Origin: Bacteroidales bacterium
GTDB lineage: Bacteria > Bacteroidota > Bacteroidia > Bacteroidales > UBA3663
DNA length: 7,175 nucleotides
Assembly (NCBI GenBank): GCA_030526445.1
Contig: JAUNCV010000109.1
Coordinates: forward strand, 1 to 7,175
Direction: 5' to 3'
The translations under genes and the position numbers were made by a program. Below, in pieces: positions 1 through 5,267 of this stretch (position 1 is its first letter; each line of letters opens with the position of its first letter). The notes under the pieces were generated by a model. It was not told where the DNA came from and made no database searches. It worked only from the letters and a program-made list of their open reading frames with translations.

Positions 1-573
1 TTCGTGGCGCGTCAGATCGTTACGCATAGCCATGCCTTGCTGCTGGCGGGCTTCCAGGTGGCTCATCACACGATGCATCAGCTGGATGTTTTCGTCATAC
101 ACACGCAGGGCATTATCCATCTTGATGAGCTCAAGATATTGAGCCAGAGCCGAAAAGCGCACATTATTGCGGGTCGAAGTCAGGTTGACCTCCTCCATCT
201 GCTTACCCAGTTCGGCCAGTCGGATACCAGCACTTATGGCGCCACCCGTATAGATGGCCTGCTGGGCTTCGAGCTGAAAGGAATTACCCCAGCGTGGAGC
301 CGTGAAACTCGTTGAATTGGTGAAATCGCGGTCCAGCATCGTCACATCGCCATTCAGGCTACCCTTAAGTTCGATGTTCACATCGGGCAGCCTGTTAGCC
401 TTAGCTGCCTCCACCCCATGGCGGGCAGCCTCAATTCCTGTACGAGCCGAGTGGATCTGGTTGTTATTTTCCTCAATCAGTCCGTAGAGTTCCTCCACGG
501 TCAAGTTTCTCTGAGCCTGCACACTTGCTCCGATGCAGAGCAAAGCCAATATCAGAGCCAATTGTTTCTTCAT
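1..573 (-). CDS. TolC-family outer-membrane efflux protein, N-terminal part (cut by window edge)
   Basis: The reading frame on the minus strand begins MKKQLALILALLCIGASVQA and stays open for 191 codons to the left edge, so the C-terminal half or more is missing. The first 20 residues are a clear Sec signal peptide (lysines, hydrophobic core, cleavage after SVQA). The mature part begins with the 'LTVEELYGLIEENN' helix and continues with long amphipathic helices (IEAARHGVEAAKANRLPDV, then FSALAQYLELIKMDNALRVYDENIQLMHRVMSHLEARQQQG split by short turns), typical of the OEP/TolC fold that forms a trimeric periplasmic tunnel. Family knowledge: such proteins partner with a HlyD-type adaptor and an inner-membrane pump, which would lie beyond the left edge. 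The start at 573 gives the neatest signal peptide; an in-frame ATG at 582 would add three residues (MFN). Divergent from the AraC regulator at 806, its likely regulator. Confidence 0.9.
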   Translation of the reverse strand, partial: MKKQLALILALLCIGASVQAQRNLTVEELYGLIEENNNQIHSARTGIEAARHGVEAAKANRLPDVNIELKGSLNGDVTMLDRDFTNSTSFTAPRWGNSFQLEAQQAIYTGGAISAGIRLAELGKQMEEVNLTSTRNNVRFSALAQYLELIKMDNALRVYDENIQLMHRVMSHLEARQQQGMAMRNDLTRHE

Positions 574-613
574 ATTGAACATACCTTAAAGATAAATACT
601 ATTTTTCGGGGTG

Positions 614-621
614 CAAAGGTA
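614..621 (-). promoter_or_regulatory. Bacteroidota -7 box (TACCTTTG) for the TolC-family gene
   Basis: On the minus strand this reads TACCTTTG, an exact match to the Bacteroidota TAnnTTTG -7 element. It predicts a transcript start near 605-610 and a leader of roughly 25-35 bases to the ATG at 582 or 573. No TTTG/TTG -33 element is seen at the expected spacing (about 641-645), which suggests dependence on an activator. Weak AAGG-type ribosome binding sequence lies just upstream of the ATG at 582. Confidence 0.65.
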
Positions 622-635
622 GGAATTATTGCGTG

Positions 636-676
636 ATGTTTGATTTTAAATTTGTGCGTGTTTATGTTTGATTTTA
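636..676. repeat. 13-bp direct repeat, candidate AraC-type operator
   Basis: ATGTTTGATTTTA occurs perfectly at 636-648 and 664-676, start-to-start distance 28 bp. Each copy is preceded by GCGTG (631-635 directly abutting; 656-660 with three extra bases), so the similarity extends to 18 positions. The pair covers about -27 to -70 relative to the predicted TolC-gene transcript start, where the -33 box is missing. AraC-family proteins commonly bind tandem direct repeats and activate from this position, so the product of the neighbouring gene at 806 is the obvious candidate binder. An imperfect inverted pair (ATTATTGCGT near 625-634 and ACGCAATTAT at 676-685) flanks the same stretch. The repeat is seen directly; its function is inferred. 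Confidence 0.5.
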
Positions 677-770
677 CGCAATTATCGCCTAAATATTAGA
701 TACAATCAATACAAAATGGACAATTACAACATTAAAAGCGCCTTTTTCAACATATAAATTAGCCTCAAAT

Positions 771-801
771 TTTGTATTTCCATAATTTTGGACTATCTTT
801 G
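771..801 (+). promoter_or_regulatory. Bacteroidota promoter of the AraC-family gene (TTTG-N19-TATCTTTG)
   Basis: TTTG at 771-774 and TATCTTTG at 794-801 are separated by 19 bases, matching the Bacteroidota -33/-7 consensus in both elements and spacing. Only four bases (CACC) separate the -7 box from the ATG at 806, so transcription should begin at or within a few bases of the start codon. Confidence 0.75.
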
Positions 802-805
802 CACC

Positions 806-1711
806 ATGATACATCAGCTCTCCATACACCAGCTCGCTCAATCACCAGGCATCATCTGTCTGGAGGAGGATTTCGCCCTTTGCGACAAGCTCTCGCTCCT
901 GCCTCATATCGAAGCCTCATTCCATACCGACCTGCTCATGGTATTCTTCTGTCTGAAGGGGCATATGCAGGCCATCTTTGGCGATCAGACCCAGCAACTC
1001 TCAGCTGGCGACGCCTACCTCTGCCGTCCACGCCTCACCATTCAGCAAGTCATGACCAGTAGCGACTGCCAGGTGTGGGTGCTCTTCTATACCCCACGCA
1101 TAGTAGATTACATGTTGCCTGCCCGCCACGATGTTTCCAAAGTGCTCGAAGGAGGCCTCAATCCCATCGTTCATTTTGGCGCCGATACCATGAATCAGCG
1201 TTTCTTACTCTTGCTCGACATGCTACGCCAGCGTGCCACCCATCCGCATTTGCCCTTCCGTACACAGTCGGTCTATCATCTGTTTGCTACCCTGCTGTTC
1301 GAGGTGCTCAATCCTTGCTGCATCCCGATGTCGAAGCATAGCAACGACACAGAAGCCGAGGCCTCCGAAACGTTGGCCACCACACAAGCCAAACGCGCCG
1401 ACACCCTCTTCAAGCTCTTCATCAAACACCTTTCGGCCGATAATGGGTGCCATCGGACTGTGGCCTATTATGCCGACCTGCTTTGTGTCTCGCCTAAGCA
1501 CCTTTCGAGGGTAATTCGCCAGAAGACTGGCACCCCAGCCCTGACCCTCATCAACAAGCATGCCATACAGCAAATCAAACTCGACCTGAAACTCACCGAC
1601 CTTCCAATCAACGAGCTGGCCACCAAATACAACTTTTCGAACTTCTCTTTCTTCTGCCAATTCGTCAAGTCGAATTTGGGCATGACACCGCAGGAATATC
1701 GCGAGACATAA
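806..1711 (+). CDS. AraC-family transcriptional regulator (cupin-type sensor plus double HTH)
   Basis: A 301-residue DNA-binding regulator of the usual size for the family. Residues about 20-100 form a cupin-like sensing domain (IEASFHTDLLMVFFCLKGHMQAIFG, then LSAGDAYLCRP, the 'beta strand-GD' pattern of AraC N-terminal domains). Residues about 198-300 are the AraC/XylS DNA-binding domain: first helix-turn-helix around 217-242 (VAYYADLLCVSPKHLSRVIRQKTG) and second around 267-299, ending in the family signature FSFFCQFVKSNLGMTPQEYR. I chose the ATG at 806; an in-frame TTG at 788 lies upstream of the -7 box and would not be in the mRNA. There is no room for a ribosome binding site, so translation is probably leaderless. 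It is divergent from the TolC-family gene and probably controls that efflux operon; the ligand cannot be told. Confidence 0.92.
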   Translation: MIHQLSIHQLAQSPGIICLEEDFALCDKLSLLPHIEASFHTDLLMVFFCLKGHMQAIFGDQTQQLSAGDAYLCRPRLTIQQVMTSSDCQVWVLFYTPRIVDYMLPARHDVSKVLEGGLNPIVHFGADTMNQRFLLLLDMLRQRATHPHLPFRTQSVYHLFATLLFEVLNPCCIPMSKHSNDTEAEASETLATTQAKRADTLFKLFIKHLSADNGCHRTVAYYADLLCVSPKHLSRVIRQKTGTPALTLINKHAIQQIKLDLKLTDLPINELATKYNFSNFSFFCQFVKSNLGMTPQEYRET

Positions 1712-1721
1712 CATGCAAAGA

Positions 1722-1756
1722 GGTCATAATCAATGCTTACCGCTCTTATTATGACC
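1722..1756. repeat. Inverted repeat GGTCATAAT-N17-ATTATGACC
   Basis: A perfect 9-bp inverted repeat (1722-1730 and 1748-1756) lies between the AraC gene stop and the downstream operon promoter. It begins 11 bases after the stop codon, so it could act as a weak terminator, but no T-run follows directly (the nearest, TTTTTT, is at 1777-1782). It could equally be an operator, centred about 80 bases upstream of the predicted operon transcript start. The sequence does not decide between these. Confidence 0.45.
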
Positions 1757-1807
1757 CCGAATAGGCCAAATGTCCGTTTTTTACAACCGAAAGAAATCAA
1801 GGCGCTG

Positions 1808-1815
1808 TATCTTTG
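1808..1815 (+). promoter_or_regulatory. Bacteroidota -7 box (TATCTTTG) for the five-gene operon
   Basis: TATCTTTG is identical to the -7 box of the AraC gene at 794-801. It predicts a start near 1820 and a leader of about 20 bases to the ATG at 1842. A good TTTG -33 element is not present at the right distance; the nearest T-rich stretch (1777-1782) is too far. This is the only recognisable promoter before the run of genes ending at 5203. Confidence 0.6.
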
Positions 1816-1841
1816 CACAAAAATTTACAACAATAAAGAAT

Positions 1842-2066
1842 ATGATTACAGAAAAAGAATATAAGACGGCAAAACGAGTTTTCTACATATCAGGCGCCAT
1901 GATGGGACTTATTCTCATCATGTTGCTCAGAGTAGTCTATGACCACTACGTCAACAGCCCCGAGGAGCACCATGTAACGGCTATACTAAGCAGTTTCCCT
2001 CTTTTTGCATTCCTTATGGGGCAAAGCTGGGGAAAAATGCAGAAGTACAAAAAACAGGACAAATGA
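1842..2066 (+). CDS. Small two-helix membrane protein of unknown function
   Basis: A 74-residue protein (MITEKEYKTAKRVFYISG...) that I do not recognise. It has a short charged N-terminus, a membrane segment at about residues 13-33 (VFYISGAMMGLILIMLLRVVY), a polar loop (DHYVNSPEEHH), a second segment at about 43-63 (VTAILSSFPLFAFLMGQSW) and a lysine-rich cytoplasmic-looking tail (KMQKYKKQDK). The frame is open upstream to 1770, but that start lies upstream of the -7 box at 1808, so the ATG at 1842 is preferred. Its stop overlaps the next start as ATGA, implying translational coupling with the M50 protease. A role as partner, anchor or substrate of that protease is inferred from coupling alone. 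Confidence 0.75.
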   Translation: MITEKEYKTAKRVFYISGAMMGLILIMLLRVVYDHYVNSPEEHHVTAILSSFPLFAFLMGQSWGKMQKYKKQDK

Positions 2067-3223
2067 AAAAGATTCTGAAAATTATAGCCGGAGCACTGGG
2101 TGGCGGAGTCATTGGACTTGCCATTGTAGCTTTGATCATTTGGCTGATAGATGGAGATGAAGCCTTTAACACCCTTAGAGAACACAAGGATGTAGGCGCT
2201 TTGAAACTGGTCCTATCTATTGTGTATAGTTTGGTGGCCATGGCAATGGCTGTCATCCTACAATTTGCTCTTCATGAGCTGGGACATCTGCTGGGCGGCC
2301 TTGCCACAGGTTACAAGTTTGTTTCCATACGCTTGTACCGCTTCACTTTAGTCAAGGAACAAGACAGGTTGCGGCTCAAGCAATTTGACCTGCCTGGCAC
2401 AGGTGGCCAATGCATTATGACTTTGCCCGATGATACCGATTCCGAGCGCGTACCCTACTTTTGGTTCAATGCCGGAGGAGTGCTCACTAACCTGCTGCTC
2501 GTGGCTGGTTCTGCCTTTATGCTCATGCACTTAGAGTGTCCCAAACTGATTGATGCCCTGCTCTTCCAGATGGCATTCGTAGGCACCTTGTTCGCGCTTA
2601 TCAATGGTATTCCGCTTAAGCCGAATGGCATGAGTAACGATGGACGCAACATCCTTATACTGAGCCTTAGTCGCCAAGAACGTCGCTACTACTTGCGTAC
2701 GATGCAGATAGCCGGAGCCTTAAGTCAAGGGACCAGGCTCAAGGAAATGCCCAGAGAGTGGTTCGATGAGAATAGTCCGGAAAATGCCCATCAGACCTTT
2801 TCGTTTGCCAACCGGCTGAACTACATCTGCTGGCTCGAAGACCAGGGACGATTCGAAGAAGCCCGGAGCATGTGCGAGGAACTGCAGGCATGGGACGACA
2901 AGCAGCTACCTCTCATATTGCGCATAGAGCTTACAACCGAACAGATCACGCTAGAACTGCTCACTTCGTGCCGCAAGGAGGTGATAGCGAAGCTTTGGAC
3001 GCCACAAGTGAAGAAATGCATTGAGATAGGCAGCCGTTACGCTTCGCCTAAGATGGTGGCACGCCTTGCCATTGCGCTACTCTATGACAAAGACGAGCTG
3101 CTTGCCGCGGAACTCTACAATGAATTGCTTAGAAAACGCCATCTGTACCTCATGCCGAGCGAAGTTGAAACTTCTTTGTATCTGGCGGATTGTCTGAAAC
3201 AAAAAAAAGACTTAAAATATTAA
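2063..3223 (+). CDS. M50 (site-2-protease-like) membrane zinc metalloprotease with helical C-terminal domain
   Basis: A 386-residue polytopic membrane protein. Zinc-site motif HELGH at residues 71-75 sits at the end of a hydrophobic helix (about 48-72). A second conserved patch, FNAGGVLTNLL (135-145), resembles the G-x-x-x-N element of site-2 proteases. The third motif, NGIPLKPNGMSNDGRN (181-196), supplies the Asp-Gly (193-194) expected to give the third zinc ligand. Membrane segments are near 5-28, 48-72, 137-157 and 164-184. From about 225 onward the protein is soluble and mainly helical, with TPR-like helix pairs (for example 247-275 and 334-380). Family members cleave substrates in or near the membrane; no substrate can be named. 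The fold resembles uncharacterised M50 proteins common in Firmicutes and Bacteroidota rather than RseP, as no PDZ domain is seen. It overlaps the preceding gene by ATGA and precedes the next by 10 bases. Confidence 0.85.
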   Translation: MKKILKIIAGALGGGVIGLAIVALIIWLIDGDEAFNTLREHKDVGALKLVLSIVYSLVAMAMAVILQFALHELGHLLGGLATGYKFVSIRLYRFTLVKEQDRLRLKQFDLPGTGGQCIMTLPDDTDSERVPYFWFNAGGVLTNLLLVAGSAFMLMHLECPKLIDALLFQMAFVGTLFALINGIPLKPNGMSNDGRNILILSLSRQERRYYLRTMQIAGALSQGTRLKEMPREWFDENSPENAHQTFSFANRLNYICWLEDQGRFEEARSMCEELQAWDDKQLPLILRIELTTEQITLELLTSCRKEVIAKLWTPQVKKCIEIGSRYASPKMVARLAIALLYDKDELLAAELYNELLRKRHLYLMPSEVETSLYLADCLKQKKDLKY

Positions 3224-3233
3224 GTAGAAGATT

Positions 3234-4241
3234 ATGACTAAGAAAGAAATACTATACATCTTGCTCGATCAGTATGCTGATCATGAAATGGCATTCCTCT
3301 CTCAAGCAATCAACGCTGGAGAGATGGGACCTCGCCAGAATCCTTTATATATAAATAAGGTGGTGGCACCTAGCATGGAACCTGTATGTTCGATTGGAGG
3401 CTTCCGTACCTTACCCGACTATATCCTCGACAGCATTCCGCAGGACTATGCAGCTTTGGTATTGATAGGCGGCTATGGATGGATGTCGCCCGAAGCCGAC
3501 AAGGTTATGCCTTTGGTAAAAACTGCAATAGAACAAGGTAAGATTGTGGGAGCCATCTGTAACGCTGCCTCCTGGATGGCAAAACATGGATTCGTGAATC
3601 ATGTAAAGCATACTGGTAATGGCATCGATCAACTTAAGATGTGGGCTGGTGCAGCCTATACCAACGATACTGGCTATCAGAATGAACAGGCAGTAAGCGA
3701 CGGAAGAATAGTGACGGCAAATGGATCGGGACAACTGGAGTTTGCACGCGAACTACTTTTGCTGCTCGAAAATGACACTCCAGAGATGATTGAGCGCTAC
3801 TATCAGTTCAATAAGCAAGGCTTCGTGAAACTATTTTCACCACAACCTCGCTTCCGATTCAATACCGTGGGCCTCTTCACCCGCGACAACCGAGCCATCG
3901 TCGATTTCTACACCCGTTGCTTCGGATTCACCACCGAATGGGATGGTATTCAGCCTAATGTAGAGATGTACTTGGGCGAAATGCGTATCATTCTCTACCC
4001 TCGCCCTGACATTCAGGAGATGCTTTCGCAGCGGTTCGAATACCACGAAGGTCTTAACGGCACGGTGGAGTTGGCCTTCGATGTGCCCACGTTTGCCGAT
4101 GTGGACAAGGAGTATCAGCACGCACTCAGTTGTGGCGCACGCTCCGTTCTGCCTCCCACCACCGAACCTTGGGGACAACGCACCTGCTTTGTGGCCGATC
4201 CTGACGGTAATCTGATAGAGATTGGTTCGTTTAATGCATAG
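3234..4241 (+). CDS. DJ-1/PfpI-VOC two-domain fusion protein
   Basis: A 335-residue cytoplasmic protein made of two usually separate domains. Residues 1-200 are DJ-1/PfpI (class I glutamine-amidotransferase-like): LLDQYADHE near the N-terminus (E18 the probable partner acid), LVLIGGYGWM at 76-84, and a nucleophile elbow IVGAICNAASWMA with Cys109. The residue after the Cys is Asn, not the His of PfpI proteases, so peptidase activity is unlikely. Residues about 207-333 are a VOC (glyoxalase/bleomycin-resistance) domain: VGLFTRDNRAIVDFYTRCFGF, NGTVELAFDV, and the closing EPWGQRTCFVADPDGNLIEIG. The two His ligands of glyoxalase I are not seen (Asn210/Thr211 and Thr277 occupy those places), though Glu329 is present. 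Both families include methylglyoxal or electrophile-handling members; the substrate here is unknown. The frame is unbroken across the junction, with no internal start of note. It is the third gene of the operon. Confidence 0.88.
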   Translation: MTKKEILYILLDQYADHEMAFLSQAINAGEMGPRQNPLYINKVVAPSMEPVCSIGGFRTLPDYILDSIPQDYAALVLIGGYGWMSPEADKVMPLVKTAIEQGKIVGAICNAASWMAKHGFVNHVKHTGNGIDQLKMWAGAAYTNDTGYQNEQAVSDGRIVTANGSGQLEFARELLLLLENDTPEMIERYYQFNKQGFVKLFSPQPRFRFNTVGLFTRDNRAIVDFYTRCFGFTTEWDGIQPNVEMYLGEMRIILYPRPDIQEMLSQRFEYHEGLNGTVELAFDVPTFADVDKEYQHALSCGARSVLPPTTEPWGQRTCFVADPDGNLIEIGSFNA

Positions 4242-4262
4242 GGGTAAAATCACTAAAGCAAT

Positions 4263-4616
4263 ATGAAACTGAAGAAGTATTTGGCCATCGGCCTTGCTGT
4301 GATGGGACTGGTTCACATTGCAGCCACATTCACACCTGTCATTGCCGGCAAACTCGAACCGCTTACCGAATCAGGTCAGCAAGCATTCACCTACATGAGT
4401 CTTATGTGTGGTGCTCTGTTGGTGCTGGGCGGCATAATCATCTTTATGTTGGCCGATAAAATTAAAGAGGCTTCATTTCTGAGCAAGCCTCTGAGACTGA
4501 CTGAGGCCATCTTGGTGATTGATGGCATTCTTGCCGCTTGCATGATGCCAGCCAATCCTTGTGCCTGGGTGATACTTTTGCTTGCTCTGCCATTGCCGTT
4601 CATCGGATATAAGTAA
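4263..4616 (+). CDS. Small four-helix membrane protein of unknown function
   Basis: A 117-residue integral membrane protein that I do not recognise. Hydrophobic segments lie at about residues 7-27, 43-63, 79-95 and 100-115, with short loops and a positively charged N-terminus (MKLKKYLA), suggesting the N-terminus faces the cytoplasm. The first segment could be read as an uncleaved signal anchor. The loop after it (VIAGKLEPLTESGQQA) is probably periplasmic. The start at 4263 follows the previous stop by 21 bases and the stop precedes the next start by 11, so it belongs to the same transcript. No catalytic motif is visible; a role in membrane anchoring or transport for its neighbours is only a guess. 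Confidence 0.75.
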   Translation: MKLKKYLAIGLAVMGLVHIAATFTPVIAGKLEPLTESGQQAFTYMSLMCGALLVLGGIIIFMLADKIKEASFLSKPLRLTEAILVIDGILAACMMPANPCAWVILLLALPLPFIGYK

Positions 4617-4627
4617 ACAGAAGAAAA

Positions 4628-5203
4628 ATGAATATACTGATACTTAATGCCAGCCCACGTCCCAAGGGCAATATCTCGCTGATGCTGGACGTCATCAAAG
4701 AAGAGGCTGAAAGACAAGGAGCAGTTGTGAATATGGAGCGGGTGCAAAAGCTCTCGGTCCGCCCATGCATCGCCTGCATGAGATGCCGCTCGAGCCAGAA
4801 ATGCGCCTTGCCCGAAGATGACGCACAGCGTATCCTCAAGTTCATCGAAGGATGTGACGTACTCATCATTGGTTCGCCCTGTTATTGGGGCAATGTCCCC
4901 GGCACACTCAAATTGTTGTTCGACCGCATGGTCTATGGCATGATGGGCGAACAGCCTTCTGGGCTCCCCATCCCCTTGCATCGAGGAAAGAAAGCCGTAA
5001 TAGTAACTACCTGCAGCACCCCTTGGCCCTTCAACATCCTTGCCAATCAGACCGCGGGCGTTGTCAAGGCCCTCAAGGAAATCCTTGGATGGAGCGGATT
5101 CCGCATCGTGGCAAAACTGCAAAAGGGCGGCACCCTCAAGCATCCTGAGTTTACCGATAAAGACCGACAGAAGTGCATCAAGATAGTCAAGAAATTAAAA
5201 TAA
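4628..5203 (+). CDS. Iron-sulfur flavoprotein / NAD(P)H-dependent FMN-reductase-like protein
   Basis: A 191-residue flavodoxin-fold protein. MNILILNASPRPKGNIS at 1-17 is the FMN-phosphate loop; VLIIGSPCYWGNVPGTLKLL (78-97) is the second flavin-contact region, followed by FDRM. Residues 47-59 carry CIACMRCRSSQKC, a C-x2-C-x2-C-x5-C motif like the compact cysteine motif that binds a 4Fe-4S cluster in Isf-type iron-sulfur flavoproteins of anaerobes; these move electrons between ferredoxin or NAD(P)H and small acceptors, including oxygen or peroxide. Related family members reduce quinones or nitro compounds. The precise acceptor is unknown. Length is typical. AGAAG lies a few bases before the ATG as a weak ribosome binding site. 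It is the last gene of the operon, with a strong terminator 26 bases after its stop. Confidence 0.88.
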   Translation: MNILILNASPRPKGNISLMLDVIKEEAERQGAVVNMERVQKLSVRPCIACMRCRSSQKCALPEDDAQRILKFIEGCDVLIIGSPCYWGNVPGTLKLLFDRMVYGMMGEQPSGLPIPLHRGKKAVIVTTCSTPWPFNILANQTAGVVKALKEILGWSGFRIVAKLQKGGTLKHPEFTDKDRQKCIKIVKKLK

Positions 5204-5229
5204 TAAAGCAGCCTTCGCACAATAACGCA

Positions 5230-5266
5230 AGCCCATCGCTACAACACTCGTAGCGATGGGCTTTTT
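5230..5266 (+). terminator. Rho-independent terminator of the five-gene operon
   Basis: A perfect 13-bp stem (AGCCCATCGCTAC at 5230-5242 with GTAGCGATGGGCT at 5250-5262) closes a 7-base loop and runs into TTTTT at 5262-5266. It ends one base before the stop codon of the convergent aldehyde dehydrogenase gene. Read on the minus strand the same hairpin has no T-run (the tail begins TGCGTTATT), so it should be much weaker in that direction. Confidence 0.9.
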
Positions 5267-5267
5267 C

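Noticed and set aside
4..636. Three short plus-strand open frames
   Set aside because: They are antisense to the TolC-family gene, whose signal peptide and helical pattern are clear on the minus strand.
788..805. TTG start that would add six residues to the AraC regulator
   Set aside because: The -7 box TATCTTTG at 794-801 lies within this stretch, so the codon would be outside the transcript; the ATG at 806 is preferred.
1223..1714. 163-codon minus-strand open frame
   Set aside because: It is antisense to the AraC DNA-binding domain, which has clear family motifs on the plus strand.
3201..3208. Run of eight As near the end of the M50 gene as a phase-variation or frameshift site
   Set aside because: It is only a few codons from the stop, so slippage would alter just the tail; nothing supports a regulatory role.
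3837..4316. 159-codon minus-strand open frame
   Set aside because: It is antisense to the VOC domain of the fusion protein, shows no domain and no promoter; treated as a shadow.
4391..5143. 250-codon minus-strand open frame
   Set aside because: It lies antisense across two well-supported plus-strand genes (the four-helix membrane protein and the Fe-S flavoprotein), has no recognisable domain and low-complexity-free but family-less sequence; it is a codon-bias shadow.
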